Source: Verrucomicrobiota bacterium
Lineage (GTDB): Bacteria > Verrucomicrobiota > Verrucomicrobiia > Opitutales > T3Sed10-336
Assembly: GCA_003565135.1 (NCBI GenBank)
Contig: PXDC01000318.1
Location: 1 to 33,302, forward strand
Length of the DNA: 33,302 bases
Direction of reading: 5' to 3'
In this document: one piece after another, positions 23,620 to 32,755 of the stretch
Layout of the letters: every line of letters starts with the position of its first letter
Numbering within the stretch: position 1 is the first letter of the stretch
The notes under the pieces: model-generated
Database searches by the model: none
What the model was told of the DNA's origin: nothing
Seen by the model: only the letters and a program-made list of their open reading frames with translations
Translations under genes and position numbers: made by a program

Positions 23620-24522
23620 ATGAATGCTGATCCCTCTCCCCCGGCCCCGTTCGACCTTCACCTTCACTCCTGCTGGAGTTATGACGCCCGGGCCGAGGTT
23701 GAAGCGCACTTTATCCGCGCGCGGGAATCGGGTGTAGCGGTAATCGCCCTGACCGAACACCACCACCTCGATTCCCTCGGTGAGGTCCTGGAGGTGGCCG
23801 CGCGTTATCCCGATATCCGCGCCATCCCGGCGGCCGAGCTGAGCGTGACCACGTCGATCGGGCCGGTGGACCTGCTCTGTTACGGCCTGCCGGTGGCCCC
23901 CAGCGAACGGTTGCGGCGCCTGACGGATCTTTATCACGAATGGCAGCGCGAGGCGGGTGCGGCGGTTTCCGCCGGCATGCAGGCTCTCGGTTTCGATTAC
24001 TCCGACGACAGGCGCCGCGAATTGTTGCAGTCCTACCGTCCCGCCCGCGCGATGGCTCACCAGGGCGCCACCCACGTCAACAACCACATCCAGCGGCGGT
24101 ATTTCCTGGACCGCGGCTACATCCGTTCCGAGGGGGAGTACCGGGACGTTCTCCGACGGGCGTCGGAGCGGGTTCCGGTGCCTCCCTACCCGGCGGTATC
24201 GACGGTTGTGGACGCCGTTCACGCGGTGGACGGCGTGATCGCGATCGCGCACCCGCAGGGGTATTTCCGGGACGACGATGTCGGGCGGATGGACGCGCTC
24301 CGGGACGAATGCGGGCTCGACGGCATCGAGTGCGCTCACCCGGCGGTGGCTCCCGAATTGACGCCGTTTTACCGCGACTACTGCCGCCGGCACGGGCTCT
24401 TATCCGTCGCCGGTTCGGATTGCCATACGCAGGAGGATATCGACACCAGGTTCGCCCGCCACGCCGGCGATCCGGAATGGCTCGATGAATTTCTCGCCCG
24501 GATCGACGGCGTCAGACAATGA
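23620..24522 (+). CDS. PHP-domain phosphoesterase
   Basis: 300 residues from ATG 23620 (GGAG at 23613-23616). PHP metal ligands appear in order: HLHS (His14, His16), LTEHHHLD (TDHD-like), AAEL (Glu), IAHP (His), and GSDCH near the end. PHP proteins of this size include histidinol phosphatases and nucleoside 3',5'-bisphosphate or oligoribonucleotide phosphatases; substrate cannot be assigned. It converges on the TIM-barrel gene 25 bases away. Confidence 0.85.
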   Translation: MNADPSPPAPFDLHLHSCWSYDARAEVEAHFIRARESGVAVIALTEHHHLDSLGEVLEVAARYPDIRAIPAAELSVTTSIGPVDLLCYGLPVAPSERLRRLTDLYHEWQREAGAAVSAGMQALGFDYSDDRRRELLQSYRPARAMAHQGATHVNNHIQRRYFLDRGYIRSEGEYRDVLRRASERVPVPPYPAVSTVVDAVHAVDGVIAIAHPQGYFRDDDVGRMDALRDECGLDGIECAHPAVAPELTPFYRDYCRRHGLLSVAGSDCHTQEDIDTRFARHAGDPEWLDEFLARIDGVRQ

Positions 24523-24547
24523 GCGCCGGGTGATTCCGGCGGCGGGG

Positions 24548-25411
24548 CTAACCTTTTCCCGCCAGGCTTTTTTCCGCCAGGGTTTGCGTTCCGTCGACCA
24601 TTTCCCTCCAGGCATCGGGGCTGTAGTCGGGACCGTAGGCGAACGGCGGGGTTTCGATACAGGCGACGTGGGCGAAGCCGATTTCCGCCATCCCCTGGAA
24701 AAAACGATCCCAGTCGACCCGGCCGTGACCGGGGGCCAGGTGGGAATCCCGGTCTCCCGCGTTGTCCGCGAGGTGAAAGGCGGCCAAGGCCGGTTTCATC
24801 GCGGAGAAGAATTCGTGCGCGCGCTCGTGGCCCGCGACCAGGGCGTGCCCGGTGTCGAGGCAGAAGCCGAGGTGGCGGTGACCGAATTCGCGCTGGAAAC
24901 GCTCGAAATGTTGCGGGCGGGAACCCAACCGTCCCCCGTCCGGCCCGGGCAGCATGTTTTCGATCGCGATCACCAGCCCCAGTTTTTCGGCCAGCGGAAG
25001 CAGGGTTTCCAGACTCCTTCCCAGGGCTCCGAGGTAGTTGTCGAAACCGTCGGTTTCAACCGGTCCTCGGGTGGTGGTCGGGTGCTGGATGACCACCCGG
25101 GAGCCCGTCCAGGCCGCGCACTCCATCCAGCGCGCCATTTTTTCCACCGCCTTGCGCCGAATGGTTTCGTAAAAGGAGGAAATATCGTCTTCCGGCGCGA
25201 ACGGCAGGTGGAACGAGTCGAATTTGAGTCCGGCGGCCCGGTATTCGTCGGCGATTTTCCGGACCGCGGTTTCGTCCTTGCCCTCGAAGAGCGGGGCGAC
25301 ACCCTCGATGCCGGCCAGCCCGGCTTTGCCGCAAAGGGCGATGATACTTTCGTGGGATTTTCCCGCCAGGCCGAAGCCGGTGGTGGACCAGGTCCAGGGC
25401 ACAGTACTCAT
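24548..25411 (-). CDS. Sugar phosphate isomerase/epimerase-like TIM barrel
   Basis: 287 residues of the AP-endonuclease-2 TIM-barrel superfamily. Metal- or substrate-site segments occur on successive strands: SFHLPFAP, VVIQHPTTT, IAIENMLPG, LGFCLDTGHA, AAFHLADNAG and ACIETPP. Typical members isomerise or epimerise sugars or inositols. The reaction here is unknown. No transporter or sugar-pathway gene sits beside it to suggest a substrate. Confidence 0.85.
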   Translation of the reverse strand: MSTVPWTWSTTGFGLAGKSHESIIALCGKAGLAGIEGVAPLFEGKDETAVRKIADEYRAAGLKFDSFHLPFAPEDDISSFYETIRRKAVEKMARWMECAAWTGSRVVIQHPTTTRGPVETDGFDNYLGALGRSLETLLPLAEKLGLVIAIENMLPGPDGGRLGSRPQHFERFQREFGHRHLGFCLDTGHALVAGHERAHEFFSAMKPALAAFHLADNAGDRDSHLAPGHGRVDWDRFFQGMAEIGFAHVACIETPPFAYGPDYSPDAWREMVDGTQTLAEKSLAGKG

Positions 25412-25527
25412 GGTGGGTGAGGTTAGGTGCGGATCGGCGAGGGATCAAGGTTTTGCTCGGTTTTTCGGCACCGCCGCCTCCCGGGAAAAGGGGAATCGTG
25501 CGTCGCGGCTCGTTCCCGGGGAGAAGG

Positions 25528-25557
25528 TTGACCCGGGGCGTCCGGTTGCGTTAGAAG
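25528..25557 (+). promoter_or_regulatory. Possible promoter of the metallophosphoesterase gene
   Basis: TTGACC (25528-25533) and TAGAAG (25552-25557) are spaced by 18 bases, 25 bases before the start codon at 25583. The boxes match five and four of six consensus bases. Confidence 0.45.
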
Positions 25558-25582
25558 GAGCACAATCGAATCCGACCTCGCC

Positions 25583-26485
25583 ATGCCGAAACACATCCCG
25601 CCCGTCAATCGCCGTCAGTTCCTCTCCACCGCCGCTGTAACCGCCGCCGGCTGGCTTACCTTCGGGGCCTCCGGATTCGCCGCGGACTCGGACGTGGATC
25701 CCGATTATTACCTGCTCCTGGCGGATACCCACATCGACCGCAATTCGAACCGCCTCCTCCGCGGCGTCAACACGGCCGAACACCTCGATATTGCGGTCAA
25801 ACGCATCGTCGAGCTTCATCCCCGGCCCGCCGCGGTGATCATCAATGGCGATGCCGCCAACATTCGCGGATACCTCGGTGAATACGGGCTGCTCAGCTGG
25901 ATCCTGCGTCCCCTGTCCCGGGCCGGTATCCCGGTCCACATTACCATGGGCAACCACGATGACCGGGGACCGTTTTATACCGTACTGGCCGATATGGAAC
26001 GGGAGGCCCCCTTTGTCGACGGGCGGCACCTCGACATTCTCGAAACGCCCAACGTCTACCTTTTTCTGCTCGATACCCTCGATCAGGTTAACCAGACGCC
26101 GGGATTGCTCGGCGAGCGGCAACTCGAATGGCTGGACCGCGCCCTGGCGAAACATGCCGACAAACCCGTCATCCTGTTCGGCCACCACTTCCCGGAGACC
26201 GGAACCGGTCGCGGACTGCAGGATATCGAGGCCCTGTACGCGATCGCCCTGTCACATCCGCATGTGAAGGCCTATTTCTACGGGCACTCTCATCGCTGGG
26301 AGCTCGGCAAACACGAAGACCTGCACCTGGTCAATCAGCCCGCCACCGGTTACGTTTTTCGGGAGGAGCAGCCCGGTGCCTACGTCCACGCCCGGTTTCA
26401 GGCCGACCGGGTAGAGCTCAAACTCGACTGCATCGACCGCGAGCATCCCTGGCACGGTCAGACCCATTCCCTGGCGTATCGCTGA
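25583..26485 (+). CDS. Tat-exported calcineurin-like metallophosphoesterase
   Basis: 300 residues. The N-terminus NRRQFLSTAAVTAAGW has twin arginines (10-11) and a hydrophobic stretch, typical of Tat export and so of folding with metals in the cytoplasm. The metallophosphoesterase motifs are in order: ADTHID (DxH, Asp48/His50), NGDAA (GD), GNHDD, FGHHF, and GHSH. These bind two metal ions. Substrates of exported members range from phosphomonoesters to cyclic nucleotides; none can be chosen here. It converges on the ABC permease gene with only a few bases between stops. Confidence 0.88.
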   Translation: MPKHIPPVNRRQFLSTAAVTAAGWLTFGASGFAADSDVDPDYYLLLADTHIDRNSNRLLRGVNTAEHLDIAVKRIVELHPRPAAVIINGDAANIRGYLGEYGLLSWILRPLSRAGIPVHITMGNHDDRGPFYTVLADMEREAPFVDGRHLDILETPNVYLFLLDTLDQVNQTPGLLGERQLEWLDRALAKHADKPVILFGHHFPETGTGRGLQDIEALYAIALSHPHVKAYFYGHSHRWELGKHEDLHLVNQPATGYVFREEQPGAYVHARFQADRVELKLDCIDREHPWHGQTHSLAYR

Positions 26486-26491
26486 ACCGCT

Positions 26492-27442
26492 TTATTCGCG
26501 CAGTTTTTTGCCCGTGGAGAGCAGGTACAGGGCGACCGCACCAAAGACCGCAACCGAGCCGGCCACCAGGAACAGGCCGAATCCCACCGGCACGTCGGTC
26601 ACACCGGTCATTCCGTAACGCAGCCCGTTGACCATGTAGAGAATCGGATTGACCAGGGAAACCGTATCCCACGGCGAGGGCAGCATATCGATCGAGTAAA
26701 ACACCCCGCCCAGGAAAGTCAGCGGCATCAGGAGGAAGCTGGGGAAGATGTTGATGTGATCGAAATCCTCCGCCAGGATGGCGACCACGAGGCCGAACAG
26801 GGCGAAAGCCAGTGAGGTCAGGATCATAAAAATGAGGGTGAATGCCGGATTGTGCAGGGTCGATGCGCCCATAACGCCCGCGACCGCCCAAATAAGACCG
26901 CCGATAATGAGGGCGCGCAGAAGCGAGGCCGCGATATAGCCGATAATAAGTTGCAGGGGTGAAAGCGGGGTGAGCAGCACGTCGACGACCGAACCGTGGA
27001 TTTTGGAGATAAACAGGGAAAAACCCGTATTCAGAAATGAGTTATTGATCAGGTTGAGCATGATCAGGCCGGGTACCAGGAAATCCACGTAGGGGATCCC
27101 CTGGATCTCGTCGAGGCGGCTGCCCAGGGAGTACCCGAACACGATAAACCACAGGATGGTCGTGAGCACCGGGCTGACAATGGTTTGCCCGGCCACTTTC
27201 ATAAAGCGCGCCAGCTCGCGCCGGAAAAGCATCCACGTCCCTCTCCAGCCGCGGTTATTCCGGGCGCGCGTTTCGACCGCCGCAATGTGCCTCCGGGCGG
27301 CCTCTTCCGCGCCCGGAGGAGGCCGCCCGTCGCCGGTCGCCACGGGGGAACCGGGCCCGTCGGCGGTTGCGGTTGTCCCCGGCGTCATCACGTCTCCGCG
27401 GTGCGGTTGCCGGGTCTCGGCGGATAAGTTGTCTGAAGTCAT
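26492..27442 (-). CDS. ABC-2 type exporter permease
   Basis: 316 residues with six hydrophobic segments and the YadH-like ABC-2 profile: MLFRRELARFMKVAGQTIVSP at residues 71 on, then a long membrane region ending LNPILYMVNGLRYGM-like (VNPILYMVNGLRYGM). The first ~70 residues are Pro/Gly/Thr-rich, predicted disordered, and unusual for the family, so the true start could be closer to residue 71. It lies 52 bases downstream of the ATPase gene and forms the exporter with it. The substrate is unknown; family members export drugs, polysaccharide or other small molecules. Confidence 0.88.
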   Translation of the reverse strand: MTSDNLSAETRQPHRGDVMTPGTTATADGPGSPVATGDGRPPPGAEEAARRHIAAVETRARNNRGWRGTWMLFRRELARFMKVAGQTIVSPVLTTILWFIVFGYSLGSRLDEIQGIPYVDFLVPGLIMLNLINNSFLNTGFSLFISKIHGSVVDVLLTPLSPLQLIIGYIAASLLRALIIGGLIWAVAGVMGASTLHNPAFTLIFMILTSLAFALFGLVVAILAEDFDHINIFPSFLLMPLTFLGGVFYSIDMLPSPWDTVSLVNPILYMVNGLRYGMTGVTDVPVGFGLFLVAGSVAVFGAVALYLLSTGKKLRE

Positions 27443-27494
27443 GGGTCAACGCGGCTGGCGACGGGATGGGAGCATATCGGGTTCGTGCCGGGCA

Positions 27495-28454
27495 TCATGG
27501 GCGATCGGAGTGAACGACCTCGCGGAAGATATCCTCGAGGCGATTTCGTCCCCCTTCGAGTGTTTCCACCTCGAGGCCGGCGTTTTGCAGGGCCAGCATG
27601 AGGCGTTTGACGGGGGCTTCCTCGCCGGCACGGTGGTGTGCGCTTTCGGGAAAGGTGATGCGGAGGCGGTCGGGCGCCGGGGTCTCCGGCACGTACTCCG
27701 CGAGTGCGTTCACCAGGTCCCGGGGGACGGTGCCGGAGAGTCGGACTTCGATCCAGCGTCTTCCGAAGGTACGCATCAGATTGTCGCGGGAATCGACCCG
27801 GAGGAGGCGTCCGCGGTTGATGATTCCGATCCGGTCGGCCAGGTTTTCGGCCTCTTCGAGGTAGTGCGTGGTGAGCACGATGGTGGTCCCGGCATCCCTG
27901 AGCCTCGAGATGTAGCTCCACAGTTCTTCGCGCAGATCGACGTCCACCCCCGCGGTCGGTTCATCCAGGAAAAGGAGGGCCGGCTGGTGCATGAGCGCTT
28001 TGCAGACCATGAGCCGGCGTTTCATGCCCCCGGAGAGCTTACGGGTATTGGCTTTGGCCTTGTCCGCGAGGGCGAAGGTCTCCAGCAGCCGGTCGCCGCG
28101 TTCCCGGTTTCCCCGGCTGCCGAAATACCCGCCCTGGTAACGCAGCGTCTCGGCGGTGGGAAAAAAACCGTCGAAATTGAGCTCCTGCGGCACGAGGCCC
28201 ACCAACTGGCGGGTGATTTGATAGTCGCGGCGCACGTCGTAGCCGGCGACGCGGATGTCGCCCTCGAAATTCGAAATCAACCCGGTGATACAGCCGATCA
28301 TGGTGGTTTTGCCCGCCCCGTTGACCCCGAGCAGAGCGAAGATCTCGCCCGGGCGAATGTCCAGGGAGACGCCATCGACCGCGGTGAGGTTGCCATACCG
28401 CTTGGACAGGTTGCGTATCGACAGCAGGTGGGATTGGGAATAAGGATCGGCCAT
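27495..28454 (-). CDS. ABC transporter ATP-binding protein
   Basis: 319 residues. Walker A is GVNGAGKT (43-50), the signature is LSGGMKRRL, Walker B is LLFLDEPT, and the H-loop His is in VLTTHYLEEAE. This is the YadG/ABC-2 subclass. A C-terminal domain (about 235-319) with VRLSGTVPRDLV resembles the substrate-linked regulatory domain of exporters such as drug ABC proteins. It is the upstream gene of the minus-strand pair and is divergent from the GTPase operon. Confidence 0.95.
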   Translation of the reverse strand: MADPYSQSHLLSIRNLSKRYGNLTAVDGVSLDIRPGEIFALLGVNGAGKTTMIGCITGLISNFEGDIRVAGYDVRRDYQITRQLVGLVPQELNFDGFFPTAETLRYQGGYFGSRGNRERGDRLLETFALADKAKANTRKLSGGMKRRLMVCKALMHQPALLFLDEPTAGVDVDLREELWSYISRLRDAGTTIVLTTHYLEEAENLADRIGIINRGRLLRVDSRDNLMRTFGRRWIEVRLSGTVPRDLVNALAEYVPETPAPDRLRITFPESAHHRAGEEAPVKRLMLALQNAGLEVETLEGGRNRLEDIFREVVHSDRP

Positions 28455-28660
28455 GAATGATTGCCGCGGTTCACGCGGCCTGACTGCGGCTTTGGCGTTG
28501 AGGATTATCGAAAGTCGGCTTTGAATTTGAATTGGCGCACGGTCCGGGCGGTCGAATCCGGTTTCGGCCGGCAGGGCTCGGTCCGGGCCGGGGATACCGC
28601 GCCCGGAACGGTCGTTGTTTCGGCCTGCATGACGAATCCGAAAATCCTAGTTTAACCGAT

Positions 28661-30682
28661 TTGAAACGCAAGAATTCCCAGGGTTTATCACCCAACGCCC
28701 TCTGGCAGAAGCTCAATGACCCGTCGGCGCCGCTGGTGGAGCAGGTCTGGCCGGAGGAAAAAAAGCTCGGGTTCCTCGACGCCTTGCGGGAAATGGATGA
28801 CCGGGCGCACGACCGGATGGTCACCACCTTCCGTATTGCCCGCGAGTTCAACGAGGTCCCCATTCTCGCGGTGGCCGGCCCGATCAACGGGGGCAAATCT
28901 TCCCTGGTCGGATCGTTTCTCTCCGCCGCCGGCCGCGCCCGCGTTCCCATCGGCCTGGGCAGCCGGCAGGGTACCCAGCGATTTGTGCTCTGGATTCCCC
29001 GGGCGTGGCGCGACAACGCCGCGGTTTTCGACCGGTTGCACGAGTTCCTCGGCCTGGTCTTCGAGCAACCTCCGGAATGCCTGGCGGCCGACCCGGCCAC
29101 CGCCCGGGAGCAGTATGCCGATGTGAGCCGTTTTTCCAGCCCCCTGTTCGCGGTGGACGACCACCTGGATCGACATGGGATCGCCCTGCTCGATTGTCCC
29201 GATATGCAGCGCCTGCAGGAAAATGAGAGAGAAGGGGAGAACCTCCGGATGCAGGCGATCGCGAGGGCGGCGGAGATCTGCGCCGGGGTGGTGGTGGTCA
29301 CGCCGCGCTCGCAATTGGAGATTCGTGATCTCGCCGATCTCGTGCGCCAGAGGATTCCCGAGGCGGTGCGGATCTATGCCGTCAATCTGATGCGTCCGCC
29401 CGAACCGCCGGAGAACGTCCACGAGGAATTGCGCCGGGCGCTCAATACCAACGAAGCGATCCTCTGTTACGGGGCCTATGATTTTCTGGTGCCGTCCGGT
29501 TTCGGGTATTCGCCGGCGTGGGACGGGAACCGCGATCGGCCGGAAGGCGAGCGGATTCCCTGCTTCTTCCGGATCGATCCCGCGGCCGGCGCGAACCGGC
29601 CGGAACAAATCGGACCGGAGCGTTCCATTCTCCGGCTGGCCGACCAGGTGCGCCCGGCCGTCATGGGCCAGAAGCGGCAGCGCGAACTCATCGGCGACCT
29701 GATCGGGCAGGCCCGGCGGAACCTGGCGGCATTGACCTCCCGGGCGGAGACGGATCGCGCCCGGTTGAGGCGGGCGGCGGAGGAGCTGTATGCCGCCGCC
29801 CACGACCTGATGCACGATCGGGACGGCCGCCTGCGCCTCAAGATGGATCCCGAGATCGTGCTGAGTTTCAAGGAAAGCATGGAGCGGACGGCTCCCCTGC
29901 ACCTGAAGCCGGTGATGGCCTTGCGCCGGCGAGTGGTGGAACGGGCGGCCGAGGTGGTCCGGCAGGGAAGGGAGGCGATCGCCCGGGCGGTTCCCTGGAT
30001 CCGGGCGCACGGCCGGTACCGGGTCCTGCAGAAGCGCCTGCGGAAACAACTCATCCAGGTTGCCGATATCGAAAAGCTCCTGTACCGGTGGGCGGTGGCG
30101 ACGCGGGAAGCGCCTCCGGACCGCTCCTGGAACGAAGAGGCGCGCGGAATCCTCGAGCGCTACCGCAGCGAGGAACGCACCAATATGAGCCGCGACGAAT
30201 GGGATGCGATCGCCCGCCGGATCTGGCGCAACACGAGCAAACTCAAGGCGACGGTCCATATTTTCGGATCGTTCTTCGTCGGCCTGGCCGCGGTGATCCT
30301 GATCCCGTTTGACGGCGGGGCCTCCGTCCTGGGGATTACCGCCCTGGAGCTCCTCGGGGTCCTCGGGTTCAGCGGATTGCTGGCCGCCGGGACCCTTCGC
30401 ATGCTCGATCGGGAATTGAACGAAAAGGTCGGGTACCGCCAGTTCAGTAATTTTGTCACCCTTGCCGCCGATCACATCGGTTTGCCGAGAAGTGTCGTGG
30501 AGGAGCTTCTGCGGGAGAAAGGGCTTTTCAATCCCTCCGTAAAATCGCATCTTCCCCAAAGGTGTTTCGGTATTTCCGATGCCGGCTGGCGCCTTTACCG
30601 GATCGATCCGGCGGCGGCGAAAGAGCTCGGCCGTTACCTGGAACGATGGGAGAAGGAAAACCATGCCCTCGAAATTGCTTGA
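28661..30682 (+). CDS. Large membrane-associated P-loop GTPase, first of tandem pair
   Basis: 673 residues if begun at TTG 28661; the true start is unclear (open frame extends to 28532; first ATG is 28793, which would leave only about 28 residues before the P-loop). G1 is GPINGGKS (73-80). A G2-like Thr lies in SRQGTQRF (about 105). G3 is DCPD (178-181), where the usual Gly is Asp. At the G4 position the sequence is VNLMR (241-245) instead of NKxD. A long helical, Arg-rich region (about 330-530) follows, with two hydrophobic segments (about 533-550 and 556-578) and a C-terminal alpha domain. The overall form recalls bacterial dynamin-like proteins, but I cannot name the family. It overlaps the next GTPase gene by 20 bases. 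Confidence 0.75.
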   Translation: MKRKNSQGLSPNALWQKLNDPSAPLVEQVWPEEKKLGFLDALREMDDRAHDRMVTTFRIAREFNEVPILAVAGPINGGKSSLVGSFLSAAGRARVPIGLGSRQGTQRFVLWIPRAWRDNAAVFDRLHEFLGLVFEQPPECLAADPATAREQYADVSRFSSPLFAVDDHLDRHGIALLDCPDMQRLQENEREGENLRMQAIARAAEICAGVVVVTPRSQLEIRDLADLVRQRIPEAVRIYAVNLMRPPEPPENVHEELRRALNTNEAILCYGAYDFLVPSGFGYSPAWDGNRDRPEGERIPCFFRIDPAAGANRPEQIGPERSILRLADQVRPAVMGQKRQRELIGDLIGQARRNLAALTSRAETDRARLRRAAEELYAAAHDLMHDRDGRLRLKMDPEIVLSFKESMERTAPLHLKPVMALRRRVVERAAEVVRQGREAIARAVPWIRAHGRYRVLQKRLRKQLIQVADIEKLLYRWAVATREAPPDRSWNEEARGILERYRSEERTNMSRDEWDAIARRIWRNTSKLKATVHIFGSFFVGLAAVILIPFDGGASVLGITALELLGVLGFSGLLAAGTLRMLDRELNEKVGYRQFSNFVTLAADHIGLPRSVVEELLREKGLFNPSVKSHLPQRCFGISDAGWRLYRIDPAAAKELGRYLERWEKENHALEIA

Positions 30683-32462
30683 ATCCTGTTTGACCCTGGC
30701 CGACACCGTGGAGCACCAGGCCGGGGTGCTCGGTCTGGTGCGCAACGGCGACGCCGAGTTGGTCCGGTTGTGCCATGAATTCCGGCGTTCCTGCCGGGAG
30801 ATTGCCGGGAACCGGGGGATCGAGCGCATCACGCTCGCCTTTACCGGACCGAAGAATTCCGGCAAGACCTGTTTGCTGTCTCAGTTCGTGCGGGCCGAAG
30901 GCGTGCGCAAGCGCTTGCGGGTGGGGTACGCCCGGGCGGAGGCGACGGAAAAGACCACGTGGGTCGGGCCGGAGCCTCCGGCCGACTTGCGGCCGGAGTA
31001 CGAGGCCCATATCCATTGCTCCGAAAACGAGATGGAGGCGATCGGGTTTCCCTACACCCTGGTCGACGTCCCGGGATTGAACGAGGCGGACGAAGGGCGG
31101 GCGAAGGCGGCGCGCCGGGCGTTGGACAATGCCCTGATCAAGGTCTTTGTCGTCGCCCAGCGGGAAATGGAGGATAAAGCCGTTTTTCAATACCTTTCCC
31201 GGGCCGATGGCTCCCTGATTCTGCCGGTGATCAATTTCGTGCGCGAGGAACCGTCAAGCGGGGACGTGGAGGGATTCCGCGAACGGCTGCGGACCTTTGT
31301 CCCGCACGCTGAAGTGATGTCGCCGGTTTTGATCCCGGATCTCGGCCTGAGCGGCGACGGGGACGATTCGCGGGCGGTGTCGTCGTCTCCGGAAATGGCG
31401 GTTTCGCTGCGGAAGGCGATCGGGGAAGCGGCGGGTTTCAGCCGGATGGGGGACGTCCCCCGTTCCCAGTTGTTGCAGACGTTGCGGCGGTTTCAGGAAG
31501 AGGTGTCCGCGCTGGTAACGGCGCAGCTTCCCGCCAGCCGGCGGGCCCTGGACGCTCTCCGGGAATTCGAACGCAGTCTGCCGAGGGAAACCCTGGGCCA
31601 CCTCCTCGAACCGGAATCGGTGTTTCGGGCCGGCGTCCGGCAGCGGCTGCGAACGGTTTTCCTGCAGCGAACGCCTTATGCGTTCTTTCCCTGGCGCCTG
31701 GTGCTGGTTCTGGCCAACCTGCTCCACGGAGCTTTGGAACGGGTTCCGCTGGCCCTGATGGGGAGCGTCCCGTCGTTCGTTTCCAGTGCGTTTGCCGCAG
31801 CCAGGAATCTCCGCGATGCGCGGCGGTTTTCACAAGGTGTTCAGGGAGGCATACGCGATTACGTCGAAAGCGCGGTGAAGGAGAAGATCACCCCCGGAAT
31901 GCGGGATCTCGAGTTTGCCCTGAACCGGGAATTGGGTACGGAAGCGGAATCCTCCGCCGGGCGTTCGGAGGAACTTGAGGTTACGGTGACGGGCCTGGAA
32001 AACCTGCAGGCCCGTTCGTCCGGCATCTTTCAGCGCGCGGTGGAAACCTGGGCGCCGTCCCGGCCGGCGGCAATCCTGTACGGGTTGTGCGGGTTTCTCA
32101 TTTTCTGGGGCTTTTTCGCCTGGCCGGTTTACGGACTTTACCTCGATTTTTTCCAGGCCGTTCGCGATACGATCGCCGGCGGCGAGGGCGTTTCGGGGAA
32201 CTTTCCCGCCGCTCCGTTCGGGATGCTGGGGACCAGTCTGCTTCTCGCGTTGCTGCCGATGGGCTTTTTTATGCTGGTGACCCTGTCCGTCCTGGTCCGG
32301 CCGGGCCGGGTCACGGAATGTGTCGATGAGATTCGGCGGGAGCACGACGAGGCCGTTGCCGAACTGGTTCAATCCGGATTGCTGACGGTCAAGGTGGAAC
32401 AGCCCCGCCTCGATGCCTGCATGTATTTGATCAACCTTCCCTCGGAAAGAATCGACGGCTGA
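30663..32462 (+). CDS. Large membrane-associated P-loop GTPase, second of tandem pair
   Basis: 599 residues from ATG 30663 with GGAGAAGG just upstream. G1 is GPKNSGKT (62-69). Candidate G2 Thr98/Thr99 lie in EKTTW. G3 is DVPG (135-138), followed by LNEADEG, as in dynamin-type GTPases. The G4 position reads INFVR (190-194). A helical middle part includes a hydrophobic region (about 338-378). Two strong transmembrane segments (about 469-495 and 519-545) lie near the C-terminus. The gene starts within the end of the first GTPase gene, so the two are probably made in fixed ratio and may act together on membranes. A bidirectional terminator follows. Confidence 0.8.
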   Translation: MPSKLLESCLTLADTVEHQAGVLGLVRNGDAELVRLCHEFRRSCREIAGNRGIERITLAFTGPKNSGKTCLLSQFVRAEGVRKRLRVGYARAEATEKTTWVGPEPPADLRPEYEAHIHCSENEMEAIGFPYTLVDVPGLNEADEGRAKAARRALDNALIKVFVVAQREMEDKAVFQYLSRADGSLILPVINFVREEPSSGDVEGFRERLRTFVPHAEVMSPVLIPDLGLSGDGDDSRAVSSSPEMAVSLRKAIGEAAGFSRMGDVPRSQLLQTLRRFQEEVSALVTAQLPASRRALDALREFERSLPRETLGHLLEPESVFRAGVRQRLRTVFLQRTPYAFFPWRLVLVLANLLHGALERVPLALMGSVPSFVSSAFAAARNLRDARRFSQGVQGGIRDYVESAVKEKITPGMRDLEFALNRELGTEAESSAGRSEELEVTVTGLENLQARSSGIFQRAVETWAPSRPAAILYGLCGFLIFWGFFAWPVYGLYLDFFQAVRDTIAGGEGVSGNFPAAPFGMLGTSLLLALLPMGFFMLVTLSVLVRPGRVTECVDEIRREHDEAVAELVQSGLLTVKVEQPRLDACMYLINLPSERIDG

Positions 32463-32496
32463 CTCGGCCGACCGGCGGCTTCAGACAAGAAAAAAG

Positions 32497-32525
32497 CGGG
32501 TGCCGGAATCCGGCACCCGCTTTTG
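32497..32525. terminator. Bidirectional rho-independent terminator
   Basis: GCGGGTGCCGG (32497-32507) pairs perfectly with CCGGCACCCGC (32511-32521) across a 3-base loop. Six A precede it and four T follow, so it can stop transcription of the GTPase operon (plus) and of the small exported gene (minus) that converge here. Confidence 0.9.
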
Positions 32526-32543
32526 CATAGATCTGTCGTCGGA

Positions 32544-32747
32544 TCAGGATTTGTCGCCGTCGCCTTTGCCGCCGCAGGAACCTCCGTTGCAGCCGCCGGC
32601 GGCCACGTCGAAGGAGGCGGGTGAGTAGGCTTCGGACTTATCCCGGTCACAGCCTCCCTTGTCCCCGCAACCGCCGCCCGCGAGGGCGATGGAGGAAAAG
32701 GAAGCGACGGCGAGAATGGCAAAGAATGCAGTAGTTTTTTTAATCAT
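32544..32747 (-). CDS. Small Cys/Gly-rich exported protein
   Basis: 67 residues. A signal peptide (MIKKTTAFFAILAVASFSSIALA, about 23 residues, cleaved before GGGC) leaves a ~44-residue mature peptide. It has four Cys in CGDKGGC and CNGGSC pairs, spaced by an Asp/Ser/Ala-rich middle, and a Gly/Lys/Asp-rich end. Metal binding or disulfides are possible; neither is shown. I do not recognise a family. AGAGG precedes the ATG on the minus strand. A strong promoter-like sequence lies at 32756-32783. Confidence 0.7.
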   Translation of the reverse strand: MIKKTTAFFAILAVASFSSIALAGGGCGDKGGCDRDKSEAYSPASFDVAAGGCNGGSCGGKGDGDKS

Positions 32748-32755
32748 AGGCCTCT

